A stretch of DNA of 64,000 nt from Streptomyces tsukubensis (GTDB lineage: Bacteria > Actinomycetota > Actinomycetes > Streptomycetales > Streptomycetaceae): contig NZ_CP045178.1 in NCBI RefSeq assembly GCF_009296025.1, positions 434,001 to 498,000 on the forward strand. The letters are read 5' to 3'. The notes under the pieces were generated by a model. That model did no database searches. It had not been told where the DNA came from and saw only the letters and a list, made by a program, of their open reading frames with translations. The first letter of the stretch is position 1. Every line of letters starts with the position of its first letter. Made by a program: the position numbers and the translations under genes. Positions 25,049 through 34,169 of the stretch are shown here, piece after piece.

Positions 25049-25660
25049 GTGACTCGGAAACCACGCGTGGACGCGGAGCTCAACCGTCTGCGTATCATCG
25101 CCGTCGCCCGCGCCGCCTTCGCCGGCGAAGGGCTCGACCTGCCGATGCGGGAGATCGCCCGCCGCGCCGGTCTGGGCATCGCCACGGTCCACCGGCACTT
25201 CCCGGCACGCTCCGACCTCGTCACGGCGGCGCTCGCTGAGCTGGTCGCGGAATGCCGTGGGGACATGCGGGCGTCTCTGGACGAGCCCGATCCCTGGCGC
25301 GCGCTCAGCGGCGTCGTACATGGCTTCGCGAAGCACCGGTTGCGGGACCGCGGACTGAATGAGGCTCTGTTGGGTTCCCACCCGGCGGCGGCAGCCTTCG
25401 CTGTCGACCGCCGCGAACAGGCACGGGCGATGGAGCAGCTCGTGGCCCGCGCCCGCGAGGCCGGTGCGGTGCGTCCGGACGTCACCGTCGAGGACGTACG
25501 CGTATGCCTCGGGGCCATTGCCTCGTTCCGTCTGGGGCACTCCGCCACAGACCTTCAGCGACTCGTCGAACTCCTTCTGATCGGGCTGGCAGCAGACGCC
25601 AGCGCATCCCCCGAGCGCGGCGCACGGCGGCTGCGTCCACGTCGACAAGCCATACCGTGA
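25049..25660 (+). CDS. TetR-family transcriptional regulator
   Basis: 203-residue regulator. HTH at about residues 28-55: GLDLPMREIARRAGLGIATV followed by HRHFPARSDLV. The C-terminal domain resembles SbtR-like TetR_C domains. GTG 25049 has GGAG 6 nt upstream; a GTG at 25028 is possible but lacks an SD. It is divergent from the quinone oxidoreductase-like gene, a very common arrangement for local repressors that respond to electrophiles or quinones. Confidence 0.92.
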   Translation: MTRKPRVDAELNRLRIIAVARAAFAGEGLDLPMREIARRAGLGIATVHRHFPARSDLVTAALAELVAECRGDMRASLDEPDPWRALSGVVHGFAKHRLRDRGLNEALLGSHPAAAAFAVDRREQARAMEQLVARAREAGAVRPDVTVEDVRVCLGAIASFRLGHSATDLQRLVELLLIGLAADASASPERGARRLRPRRQAIP

Positions 25661-25877
25661 GGGCGGGGTCGATCTGCCGCGCTCGCGTGCCGGTCGAGGC
25701 CGGCCGGCATGTGCGGGTGCTGAGGAGCGCGCGGGGATCCTCGTCTCCGGGGTGGTGTGATGGGCCGGTGTCGCCGTCGTCGCCTCCGGGCCCGGGGCGT
25801 CACACCGGAGATCACCCGCGAGGACCCCGGGCGGCGTAGCTGTCGTCGTACGCCCGCCAGGGACCCCGGGACAGACC

Positions 25878-26525
25878 TCAGGCCTTGCGGGCGAGCAGAT
25901 GAATTTCCTGGAACTGCCGTCGGTCGGTGGGCTGAGGTTCGCGGACCATCCGGGCCACCTCGGCCAACCCGGAGGCGCGGAGCGTCACAGCGAGGTGATC
26001 GGGCCACCACCGGTAGGCGGGGGCGACCGCGTGATCGAAGACCTGTGTCGGGTGGGAGGGATCACCGCTCGCGGAGAAGCCGATCAGGAGGTGACCGCCA
26101 GGTGCCAGCACACGATGGAACTCCGCCAGGATCGCGGGGAGTTCCTCCGGCGGGGTGTGGATGATGGACCACCGGGAGAGTACGCCGCCGAGAGTACCGT
26201 CCGCGATGTCCAACGCGTCCATCGAACCCACGTCGAACCGCAGGTCAGGACAGGCCTGTCGGGCAAGCTCGATCATCGCGGGTGAGGCGTCGACACCGAA
26301 CACCGACAGCCCCGACTCGGCCAGATGGGCGGTGATATGGCCAGGCCCGCACCCCAGATCCGCGACCCGACCGTCACCACTCGCACGTACGACCTCGGCG
26401 AAGGCGCTCAGGATCGCACGGTCCAGGGGACTGTCACGCAGCGAGTCGCGGAACAGCTCCGCATAAGTGGGGGCAGCGGCGTCGTAACCCTCGCGGGTGA
26501 GCGTGTAGGCATCGTGTTCGACCAT
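25878..26525 (-). CDS. Class I SAM-dependent methyltransferase
   Basis: 215-residue methyltransferase: motif I VADLGCGPGHITAHLAESG, motif II VFGVDASPAMIELAR, motif IV ILxxWSII-like GGVLSRWSIIHTPPEE, and post-I LAPGGHLLIGFSA. The N-terminal YDAAAPTYAELF is typical of this group. Substrate unknown. No SD is visible before ATG 26525, so it may be leaderless. Convergent with the TetR gene. Confidence 0.92.
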   Translation of the reverse strand: MVEHDAYTLTREGYDAAAPTYAELFRDSLRDSPLDRAILSAFAEVVRASGDGRVADLGCGPGHITAHLAESGLSVFGVDASPAMIELARQACPDLRFDVGSMDALDIADGTLGGVLSRWSIIHTPPEELPAILAEFHRVLAPGGHLLIGFSASGDPSHPTQVFDHAVAPAYRWWPDHLAVTLRASGLAEVARMVREPQPTDRRQFQEIHLLARKA

Positions 26526-27094
26526 GCACGGGAGGGTAGTTCTCGGCCCCGTGGTACGCCGAGAGGAACTCGATATCCCCGGTGGCGCGGCGAAGGCCCC
26601 TGATACCCACCGGCACCGACACGGACACGGGCCAGCCATGATCCACGGACCCGGACCCATCGTGATCGGCGAGTACACCACAGGTACCACGGGCACCAGA
26701 GGCACCGCACGCACCGCACGCGTTACCGACGGCTGCCCCGTGTTCGATGTGCACGGGATTGCGAACAGCCCCCAATACGGGCGAACGTCCGGCCGTACGG
26801 GCGGGTGTACCCGGTGGCGAGAAAGCGCTTCGGTCACCGTCAGGACCGGCCCCGCCGACCGAGGTGACCTCGACGCCGCACTGTTCCTCGCCCAGGCAGA
26901 CCGAGTATCCGGCTGCTCCCGAACGGCAGTTCCTGGCCTCCGGAGCGGCATCCAGGTCGGCAGTCGTACTCCGCTCGGCGACAACAGGGCGGTGTCGACA
27001 CAGGACTTCGGGAGGTGCGGCCACCACTATGCTGGCAACGTGCGCCCGGCGCACTGTCGTGTCGTACGAGGGCCACTGGTGAGGGTGTGTGGAT
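26526..27094. other. 569-nt region without a recognisable gene
   Basis: Open frames exist on both strands but none shows a family pattern or SD. The stretch 26660-26730 is rich in short ACCACGGGCACC and CACCGCACGCACCGC repeats. A GTGAGGG SD lies at 27079-27085 for the downstream GAF-ANTAR gene. Confidence 0.4.
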
Positions 27095-27763
27095 ATGGGC
27101 TCCACGGTCCAGGAGCTCCTCGACAGCCTGCATGAGGCGGCGAACGAGGAGCAGCGTCGAGCGTGGGCGGTGACCTGCGCGCGATCTCTGGGACTTGGGG
27201 GGATGGCCGTCTCCTTGGGGCAGGAGTTGGTCTGGTTCAGCGACAAGACCAGCGCGCGCCTGGAAGATCTGCAGTTCGTCCTCGGGCAGGGGCCGAGTCA
27301 GCGCTTCCGGAGCGAGACGGAGGTGCGCGAGGTGCCCGACCTCGATCGGGAACTCTCTCTCAGATGGCCGCAGTTCGTCGCCGAGGCGGAGGAGCTGGGG
27401 ATCGCCGCGCTCTTCGTCTGGCCCGTCCGTATCGGCGCCGTTCAGGTGGGCACGATGACCGGTTACCGCCGCACCGCCGGGTCACTGAACGCACAGCAGT
27501 CCGCCCAGGGTTGGCTGGTCGCCGACGCGCTCGCCCAGCACGTACTCAACCACTGGCCGGTAGCCGCCGGCAGAAACCCCGGCCACGTCGGCGCGGTCAA
27601 TCTGCACCGGGCCGAAGTCCACCAGGCCACGGGTGTCCTCAGTGAACGGCTCGGCATCTCGCTGGCGGAAGCCCTGGACCGGTTACGCGCCCGCGCCTAC
27701 GCCTCAGGCCGGTCCCTGACGGACACCGCCCACACCATCATCCGGCGGGAATTGCCCGGATGA
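27095..27763 (+). CDS. GAF and ANTAR domain regulator
   Basis: 222-residue protein: a GAF-type sensor domain over the first about 150 residues (WPQFVAEAEELGIAALFVWPV) and a C-terminal ANTAR RNA-binding domain (about 165-218: NLHRAEVHQATGVLSERLG then ALDRLRARAYASGRSL). ANTAR proteins act as antiterminators binding paired hairpins in mRNA leaders. ATG 27095 has GAGGG about 9 nt upstream; GTG 27089 is an alternative. It is followed after 61 nt by a second GAF-ANTAR gene. Confidence 0.92.
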   Translation: MGSTVQELLDSLHEAANEEQRRAWAVTCARSLGLGGMAVSLGQELVWFSDKTSARLEDLQFVLGQGPSQRFRSETEVREVPDLDRELSLRWPQFVAEAEELGIAALFVWPVRIGAVQVGTMTGYRRTAGSLNAQQSAQGWLVADALAQHVLNHWPVAAGRNPGHVGAVNLHRAEVHQATGVLSERLGISLAEALDRLRARAYASGRSLTDTAHTIIRRELPG

Positions 27764-27824
27764 CATCAACCGATCCGGTCACCGGTACCGGCCACGCTCT
27801 GCGCGGGAGTCAAGGAGAACACCC

Positions 27825-28568
27825 ATGAGCAGGGAAAACCACATCGCCCGCACGTTCCTGGAACTCGCGGACACATTGGTGGAGGACTTCGACGTCATCG
27901 ACTTCCTGCAACAGATGACCGTCCGCTGCCGGGAACTCCTCGACGTCACCGACGCCGCGGTCTTCCTGGCGCACCCGGGCCCCGACCTGCACAGCCCGGC
28001 GCCCTGCGACGCAGGGCCCGCGTTGCAGCGCACACTGGACGCGGCCTGCGGTCAGGGGCCTGCCACGGAAGCTCACCGCACAGCCCGAGTGGTCGACACG
28101 CGGAGCACGGCCGAGGCTGCCGCACGCTGGCCGGAGTTCACTTCACGACTCCAGCAGGCCGGCTACACCCTCGCCACCGGCCTGCCGATGCGACTGCGCC
28201 GGGACAACATCGGCAGCCTCCTCCTGCTGCGCACGGGCGACCAGCCGCTGAACGCCGACGATCTCGCCCTCGCCCAGGCGCTCGCCGACGCCGCCACCAT
28301 CGGCCTGCTACAGGCACGCACCATCGACCAGCAGCACACCATCAACGGACAGCTGCACAACGCACTGCAGAACCGCATCGTCATCGAACAGGCGAAAGGC
28401 ATCCTCGCCGCCCGCCGCGACATCTCCCTCACTCAGGCCTTCGACTCCCTGCGCCGCCACGCCAGGAACCACCAGACCCTGCTCAGCGAGGTCGCCCACG
28501 ACGTGATCGACAACGGCTTCACCCCCGCCATCGTGCGGCCACGGATCAACTCCGCCGACAGCGAGTAA
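27825..28568 (+). CDS. GAF and ANTAR domain regulator (second copy)
   Basis: 247-residue protein with N-terminal helix, GAF domain (VIDFLQQMTVRCRELLDVTD...) and ANTAR domain at about 185-240 (ALQNRIVIEQAKGILAARRD, then AFDSLRRHARNHQ). Its ANTAR has the classical IEQAKGILA core, better conserved than in the preceding gene, suggesting the two are diverged rather than recent duplicates. SD GGAG lies 9 nt upstream of ATG 27825. Likely co-transcribed with the first. Confidence 0.94.
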   Translation: MSRENHIARTFLELADTLVEDFDVIDFLQQMTVRCRELLDVTDAAVFLAHPGPDLHSPAPCDAGPALQRTLDAACGQGPATEAHRTARVVDTRSTAEAAARWPEFTSRLQQAGYTLATGLPMRLRRDNIGSLLLLRTGDQPLNADDLALAQALADAATIGLLQARTIDQQHTINGQLHNALQNRIVIEQAKGILAARRDISLTQAFDSLRRHARNHQTLLSEVAHDVIDNGFTPAIVRPRINSADSE

Positions 28569-28999
28569 CACCCGGCGCCGCGCACCCACCACACAGCACG
28601 CGCCCCGGGAATCCTGCTCAGAAGGCACACCCGGCTCGTTGCCACGGCGCGTATGCCGCCAGCAGTTGCTTCCCCGCACACCCCGCGGGCTTCCCCTTCC
28701 AAAATCGCCGCGGGTGCCGGACGTCCGGCCGCAGGTCTGCCGGCCGGACCACACGGTCACCCCCTCGTTGAGGACAGCCCCCACCACTGGGCTCCCCGCA
28801 GGACTGGGCCGTTCGGGTGTACGGGTCGGTCGTGCGCGCCCCCTCCTCCTGCGGCACCCGGCACCGGCCGGAGCGGCGAAATGCCGCCGACGCCTCGGTG
28901 GGGCACAATCCCAGAATCGCCGGGGCGCCCCGTCCGGCCGGCCGGTCAGCAGGCGACCCGGCCTCGACGCACCACAGTGAGCACAGGGAGCACTCGATC
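28569..28999. other. 431-nt region without a recognisable gene
   Basis: Between the second GAF-ANTAR gene and the STAS gene. No family-like reading frame. CGGGGCGCCCCG-type symmetry at about 28920-28931 may be part of a promoter or leader hairpin for the STAS gene, whose SD (GGGAG) is at 28986-28990. No paired ANTAR-type hexaloop hairpins were identified by eye. Confidence 0.35.
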
Positions 29000-29368
29000 A
29001 TGAGTACGGCAAACCAGCGGGTGAGTGTGGTCGAAGAGCCCGACGGCCGGCTCGCCGTGGCCACCGTGACCGGAGAACTGGACCTGGAGACCTCCTCAGC
29101 CGTTTACCGACAGGCCCTGGAGACGATGTCCCGCTGCCCCATCGTGGTCCTGGATCTGTCGGACGCGACCTTCTGCGACTCGTCCGGCTTCAACGCCCTC
29201 CTCCGTCTGCGGCGCCGCGCCGAGGAAGCCGGCCACCAGCTGGCGCTGGCGGCCCCGCCCGACCAGGTGACCCGTCTGCTGGCCCTCACCGGCGCCCCGG
29301 CCGTCTTCCCTGTCTACGGGAGCCTCGCGGAGGCGAGGGCGGAACTCCTGCACTCCAAGGACGGGTGA
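29000..29368 (+). CDS. STAS-domain anti-sigma factor antagonist
   Basis: 122-residue single-STAS protein (SpoIIAA/BldG/RsbV-like). The phospho-acceptor motif is DLSDATFCDSSGFNALLRL, with the SSG serine expected to be phosphorylated by an anti-sigma kinase. N-terminal GELDLETSSAVY is typical. It probably acts in partner switching with an unlinked kinase and a sigma-B-type factor. SD GGGAG 9 nt before ATG 29000. Convergent with the catalase. Confidence 0.94.
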   Translation: MSTANQRVSVVEEPDGRLAVATVTGELDLETSSAVYRQALETMSRCPIVVLDLSDATFCDSSGFNALLRLRRRAEEAGHQLALAAPPDQVTRLLALTGAPAVFPVYGSLAEARAELLHSKDG

Positions 29369-29397
29369 CCCGCACCCCGGCGGTCCTTGCGGACGCG

Positions 29398-31677
29398 TCA
29401 GAGGGCGGGGGTGAAACGGTCCCAGGCCCGGTGTCGCGCGAGGAGAGCCGTCACGCTCCGCAGCACCGAGGAGGCGTCCGTGGCTGACACCACTCCCGCG
29501 GAGTCCGCGGGCAGCCCCGCCACCTCAAGGACCCTGCCTCCCTGGCCCCAGGCCCCGATGGCCTTGCCGTGCCGGTAGGCCTCGGTGACCATCAGCAACA
29601 GGCGGGGGTCGAGACCGGTGGCCACGGCGGCGAGGTCGTCGGCCTTGGCGTCGCGGGCACCGTAGGCATCGGCGGCCGGAGCGGGCGCCCCGGCCAGCAG
29701 GATCGCGTCGAACTCGACGGACCTGGCAGTGGTGAAGGTCCGCTGCACGGTGACCGGGTCACCCGTCGGGTCGAGTCGGCCGCCCGCCGGCGCGACGACC
29801 AACGGGACCATTCCGGCGTCGAGGACCGCTCGGCGTACCTCTCGTACTCCGTCCAGGTCGTATTCGCCGTCGGTGACGATGCCGACGATCCGGCCGTCGA
29901 CCGGCCACTCCTTGCCGAGCTGGGACAGCGCGGGGCTCGGCCCGACCGGGGCCAGGGAGACGGTCGCCTCCGGTACCGGCAGTCCCAGACCTACCGCGAC
30001 CTGCGTACACAGCTCCGGGGCGATGTTGGCGAGCACCATCAGCGCCCGTTCCTTGACGGCCTCCTCCCAGCACTTGCCGAGCTCGAAGGTGTAGGCGGCG
30101 ACGATGTGTTCGCGCTCCGTCGCAGTCATGCTGAGCCAGAACAGCCGGGCCTGGCTGAAGTGGTCGTCGAAGGAGACCGCCGCGTCACGCGCCTTGCGGG
30201 AGGCCGAGACCTCGACGGGCACCTCGATGTAGGCCCCGGTCTCCTCACCCGCGAGGAACGGGCAGCCCCCGTCGAGCGAGTGGGGCCGGTACGGGGCCAC
30301 GCCTCGGTGCACCGCGGTCTGGTGCATGCCGTCCCGCAGCATGTCGTTGACCGGCGCGTGTGTGCGGTTGATGGGCAGCTGCCCGAAGTTGGGCCCGCCC
30401 AGACGGGTGATCTGGGTGTCGAGGTAGGAGAAGAGACGCCCCTGGAGCAGCGGGTCGTTGGTGACGTCGATGCCGGGAACCAGATGGCCTAGGTGGAAGG
30501 CGACCTGCTCGGTCTCGGCGAAGAAGTTGGAGGGGTTGGCGTTGAGGGTCATCAGCCCGATCGGACGGACCGGTGCCAGCTCCTCCGGCACGAGCTTCGT
30601 CGCGTCGAGCAGGTCGATGCCCTGGAACATCTGGTCCTCGGTGTCGGGGAACGTCTGCACACCCAACTCCCACTCGGGGAAGGCGCCCGCCTCGATCGCG
30701 TCGGCGAGGTCACGGCGGTGGAAGTCCGGGTCCATTCCGGCGGTGATCTGCGCTTCCTCCCACACCAGCGAGTGCACACCGAGCTTGGGTTTCCAGTGGA
30801 ACTTCACCAGTGTGGTGTCGCCCTCGGCGTTGACCAGCCGGAAGGTGTGGACGCCGAAGCCCTCCATCATCCGGTAGGAGCGCGGGATGCCACGGTCCGA
30901 CATGTTCCACAGCGTGTGGTGGGTCGCCTCCGTGTGGAGCGTGACGAAATCCCAGAACGTGTCGTGCGCGCTCTGCGCCTGCGGGATCTCCCTGTCGGGG
31001 TGTGGCTTGCCCGCGTGGATGACGTCGGGGAACTTGATCGCGTCCTGGATGAAGAAGACCGGGATGTTGTTGCCGACCAGGTCGAACACGCCCTCGTCGG
31101 TGTAGAACTTCGTCGCGAACCCCCGGGTGTCGCGGACCGTGTCGGCCGAGCCGCGCGAGCCCAGAACGGTGGAGAAACGGACGAAGACCGGTGTCTCGAC
31201 CCCCTCGGCGAGGAAAGCGGCCTTGGAGATCCCCGCCGCCGCGCCATAGCCGCGGAAGACACCGTGGGCGGCGGCGCCTCTGGCGTGCACCACCCGCTCG
31301 GGAATGCGCTCGTGGTCGAAGTGGGTGACCTTCTCCCTCAGGTGGTGGTCCTGGAGCAGCACCGGGCCGCGGGGGCCCGCCTTCAGGGAGTGGTCCGTCT
31401 CGTACAGGCGCGCCCCCTGGGCGGTGGTGAGGTACGCCCCTGCCTGGGCGACGTCGCGTTGCCTGGCCCCCGTGGTTCGACCGGTCGGGCTGTAGGTGTC
31501 CGGTCCGCGCTGGTCGTGTTTGGGTGGGAGCGGCTCGCGCGCCTCCGTGGGCTCGTCGACCGGCGCAGCTTCTGGGCCAGGTGCGCCGGGAAGCTCGTTT
31601 CCGGGGCTGACGGCGTCCTGCAATTTCTGCGCGATCTTCTCCGCGGCGGCCGACACGGGGTTCTTCTTCTCGCTCAC
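29398..31677 (-). CDS. katE: Large-subunit catalase (KatE/HPII type)
   Basis: 759-residue clade-2 monofunctional catalase that decomposes H2O2. After an Ala/Pro-rich N-terminal extension the core shows RVVHARGAAAHGVF (distal His), the conserved Asn in DLVGNNIPVFFIQDA, and the proximal heme Tyr in RLFSYLDTQITRLGGPNF. A C-terminal flavodoxin/DJ-1-like domain (about 600-759: GRIVGIVTDGEYDLDGV...) marks the large-subunit class. GTG 31677 is chosen; a longer upstream frame is not family-like. Its place near STAS, DUF4235 and YihY genes suggests a general-stress, perhaps sigma-B, region. Confidence 0.96.
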   Translation of the reverse strand: MSEKKNPVSAAAEKIAQKLQDAVSPGNELPGAPGPEAAPVDEPTEAREPLPPKHDQRGPDTYSPTGRTTGARQRDVAQAGAYLTTAQGARLYETDHSLKAGPRGPVLLQDHHLREKVTHFDHERIPERVVHARGAAAHGVFRGYGAAAGISKAAFLAEGVETPVFVRFSTVLGSRGSADTVRDTRGFATKFYTDEGVFDLVGNNIPVFFIQDAIKFPDVIHAGKPHPDREIPQAQSAHDTFWDFVTLHTEATHHTLWNMSDRGIPRSYRMMEGFGVHTFRLVNAEGDTTLVKFHWKPKLGVHSLVWEEAQITAGMDPDFHRRDLADAIEAGAFPEWELGVQTFPDTEDQMFQGIDLLDATKLVPEELAPVRPIGLMTLNANPSNFFAETEQVAFHLGHLVPGIDVTNDPLLQGRLFSYLDTQITRLGGPNFGQLPINRTHAPVNDMLRDGMHQTAVHRGVAPYRPHSLDGGCPFLAGEETGAYIEVPVEVSASRKARDAAVSFDDHFSQARLFWLSMTATEREHIVAAYTFELGKCWEEAVKERALMVLANIAPELCTQVAVGLGLPVPEATVSLAPVGPSPALSQLGKEWPVDGRIVGIVTDGEYDLDGVREVRRAVLDAGMVPLVVAPAGGRLDPTGDPVTVQRTFTTARSVEFDAILLAGAPAPAADAYGARDAKADDLAAVATGLDPRLLLMVTEAYRHGKAIGAWGQGGRVLEVAGLPADSAGVVSATDASSVLRSVTALLARHRAWDRFTPAL

Positions 31678-31954
31678 TGGGTTCCGATCTGTGTGACGGG
31701 GAGCGCCACGCGCGGAGCGATCAGCACTCGGGCAGAGGCGGCATCGACGGCCGACCGGTACCCCGCGGTGCGACGGGCGACACAGGCACTGCTCCAACCG
31801 GCGCCACAACACCACCGGAGGCACGTGTCCGGTAGCACGGCCGGTTCAGTTCCGCGCGCCGGAGCGGACCTGGCGCGGTGGAGCCCCGCACGGGGCGGCG
31901 GCCGAGGAGTCGCCCACGTGGCAGAGTGCGGGCTTTCGCGGTTGTCTGGTGGCT

Positions 31955-33037
31955 ATGTCCGATCATCAGAGTGGCGTGCGCGGGGCGACCCCGGAGGGGA
32001 AGAGCCGGCCCGGTAGGCACCGGAGCGCCGAACGCCCGGAGCCCGCCAGAAAGGAGCGGGAGACGCCGGGCGCGCCGGAGCGGGCGCGCGAGAGTTCTTG
32101 GGGCGCGGTGCTGAAACGCACGCTCAAGGAGTACAAACGCGACGAGCTGCCCGACCGGGCCGCCGCACTGACGTACTACAGCGTCCTTGCGCTTTTCCCC
32201 GCCCTCCTTGTGCTGATCTCGGTCCTCGGCATCGCGGGGAAGTCGGCCACGCGGTCCGTTCTCGACAACATCAAGAAACTCGCGCCCGGCTCGGCGCGCG
32301 ACGTGCTCACCGACGCCGTGACCCAGTTGCAGGGCAGTGCGGGTCTCGGCTCCGTACTGGCCGTGGTGGGCGTGCTCGCCGCCCTCTGGTCGGCCTCCGG
32401 GTATGTCGCCGCGTTCATCCGCACGTCGAACGCCGTGTACGACATGCCGGAGGGCCGGCCGGTGTGGAAGGTGCTTCCGGTTCGCGTCGGCCTGACGCTC
32501 GCCCTGCTGATCCTGGCGTGCGTCAGCGCCCTGATCGTCATCTTCACCGGCGCTCTCGCCCGGCAGGTGGGCACCGGCCTCGGAATCGGCAGCACCGCCG
32601 TGACCGTGTGGTCGATCGCCAAGTGGCCGGTACTCGTGCTGCTCGTCGCCGTGATGCTGGCGCTGCTCTACTGGGCGGCGCCGAACGCCAAGGGCCGCGG
32701 CTTCAGATGGGTGACACTCGGCAGCCTGCTCGCGCTGGTCATCTGGATGGCCGCTTCCGCCGGGTTCGCGGTGTACGTCGCCAACTTCGGCTCGTACAAC
32801 AAGACCTACGGGACGCTGGCCGGCGTCATCATCTTCCTCATCTGGTTGTGGATCACCAACCTCGCCATCCTGCTGGGGCTGGAATTCGACGCGGAGACGG
32901 CACGGGAACGGGCCATCGCCAGTGGCAGGCCCTACAGGGAAGAGCCGTACGTCGAGCCCCGCGACACCCGCAAGTGGTCCGAGGAGGAGACCCGTTCCAT
33001 GGGAGAGACCGGCCCCGCCGACCCTCGGGAGCCTTGA
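31955..33037 (+). CDS. YihY/BrkB-family membrane protein
   Basis: 360-residue integral membrane protein. A charged, Pro-rich N-terminal tail (about 60 residues) precedes ELPDRAAALTYYSVLALFPALL, a family hallmark, and five further helices; SYNKTYGTLAGVIIFLIWLW near residue 290 is the second hallmark. YihY/BrkB proteins are often misnamed RNase BN; their transport or envelope function is unsettled. ATG 31955; GTG 31949 also possible. Confidence 0.93.
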   Translation: MSDHQSGVRGATPEGKSRPGRHRSAERPEPARKERETPGAPERARESSWGAVLKRTLKEYKRDELPDRAAALTYYSVLALFPALLVLISVLGIAGKSATRSVLDNIKKLAPGSARDVLTDAVTQLQGSAGLGSVLAVVGVLAALWSASGYVAAFIRTSNAVYDMPEGRPVWKVLPVRVGLTLALLILACVSALIVIFTGALARQVGTGLGIGSTAVTVWSIAKWPVLVLLVAVMLALLYWAAPNAKGRGFRWVTLGSLLALVIWMAASAGFAVYVANFGSYNKTYGTLAGVIIFLIWLWITNLAILLGLEFDAETARERAIASGRPYREEPYVEPRDTRKWSEEETRSMGETGPADPREP

Positions 33038-33165
33038 ACCGGTCCCTCTCCTCCACAGTGCGGCGGGACCTCCGCCACCCACACGGCGCCGCCCGTACGC
33101 CCGTCCACCCGCACCACCGCCCCTGGGCGACGTGAGCGGCGTACACACCCCCGGAAGGAGCCCCG

Positions 33166-33432
33166 ATGAACGTTTCGAAGATCGCCTACAAGCCCTTCGG
33201 CATCGCTCTGGGCGCGGCGAGCGGCATGCTCGCCGGCATCGTCTTCAAGCAGGTCTGGAAGCGGGTCGGACAGGAGGAGAAGCCTCCGGACGCCACCGAC
33301 GAGGAACGCACGTGGCATGAGATCGTGCTCGCGGCCACGCTCCAGGGTGCGGTCTTCGCGGCGGTCAAGGCGGCGGCCGACCGCGGCGGCGCCACGGCCT
33401 TCAGACGTCTGACGGGGAAGTGGCCGGCCTGA
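33166..33432 (+). CDS. DUF4235 membrane protein
   Basis: 88-residue protein matching the actinobacterial DUF4235 pattern: an N-terminal helix (IALGAASGMLAGIVFKQVWK), the charged RVGQEEKPPDATDEER linker and a second helix (EIVLAATLQGAVFAAVKA). Function unknown. It follows the YihY gene by 128 nt and has AAGGAG before ATG 33166, so it may be co-transcribed. Confidence 0.92.
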   Translation: MNVSKIAYKPFGIALGAASGMLAGIVFKQVWKRVGQEEKPPDATDEERTWHEIVLAATLQGAVFAAVKAAADRGGATAFRRLTGKWPA

Positions 33433-33736
33433 GCAGGGTCGGCCCCTCCCCCAGCCGTCACAGCGGGGGTGGACCTCGCGGGCAGGGCGGACGGTCCCAC
33501 CCGCTCGGCCGCGCCCACCGTGCGTACGCCCCGGCCACTGCCTGGCCACAGCGGCGGGCGGCAGCGGTGACCGGCGCCTCCGTACCGGCGCCCGGGTGAC
33601 GGCCACCTCGTACGCAGAACTCGCCACCAGGTACCCGAAGGCCGGTGGCGGCTCCACCCTCCCCCTGATAAGCATGCGTAACACCTGCGTTTGGGGACAC
33701 ACGAGGGACAGGCACTGAGAAAGGGGCCCTCCCGGC
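33433..33736. other. 304-nt region without a recognisable gene
   Basis: No gene-like frame is supported. The last 70 nt (about 33665-33720) are less GC-rich (TGATAAGCATGCGTAACACC and GTTTGGGGACACACG) and probably contain the promoter of the DUF5133 gene. AAAGGGG near 33720-33726 is its SD. Confidence 0.4.
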
Positions 33737-34003
33737 ATGATCACTCCGCAACCCCAGATCCTGCGCGCACTACTGGCGCGCTACGCCGACGCACGCATCA
33801 TGCAGTTCGAGAACGACACCGCCGCGAACCGGAGCGTTCTGGACGACATCGCCTACACCCTGTGCGTCACCACGGGGACCTGCGGAATCGAGGAAGCGCT
33901 CGCCACCGCGGACGACTTCCTGGCCGGGCAGCAGCGGGCAGCCCGAGCGCCGCGCCTCTCCGCCCCTGACACCACGCCGGTCTCTCCGACGCTGGCCGCC
34001 TGA
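33737..34003 (+). CDS. DUF5133 family protein
   Basis: 88-residue cytosolic protein resembling the streptomycete DUF5133 family: ILRALLARYADARI, then the hallmark LDDIAYTLCVTTGT and a final EEALATADDFLAG helix. Function unknown. It is commonly found near stress and sigma-B-regulated genes. Convergent with the phosphoesterase gene across a hairpin. Confidence 0.85.
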   Translation: MITPQPQILRALLARYADARIMQFENDTAANRSVLDDIAYTLCVTTGTCGIEEALATADDFLAGQQRAARAPRLSAPDTTPVSPTLAA

Positions 34004-34134
34004 CGCGGCGGAGCGCGGTCCCCGCCCCACCGTGCGCACTCCGGTGGGGATTCCGGGCCCGGACTCGCGCGAGCCACGAGTGGGCGCGTCTTCCCTCCGG
34101 GCGTTTCGGGGCACAGTCCCGCGGCCGCACCCCC

Positions 34135-34165
34135 TGCCCCGCGCTCCCCGACGACGTGCGGGGCA
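34135..34165. terminator. Terminator hairpin between DUF5133 and phosphoesterase genes
   Basis: TGCCCCGC (34135-34142) and GCGGGGCA (34158-34165) form a perfect 8-bp stem with a 15-nt loop, just beyond the stop of the minus-strand phosphoesterase and 132 nt beyond that of DUF5133. Confidence 0.6.
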
Positions 34166-34169
34166 CGGG

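Noticed and set aside
26434..27246. 270-codon minus-strand frame in the gap before the GAF-ANTAR gene
   Set aside because: Overlaps the methyltransferase start and the GAF-ANTAR gene, with no family similarity or SD; treated as non-coding.
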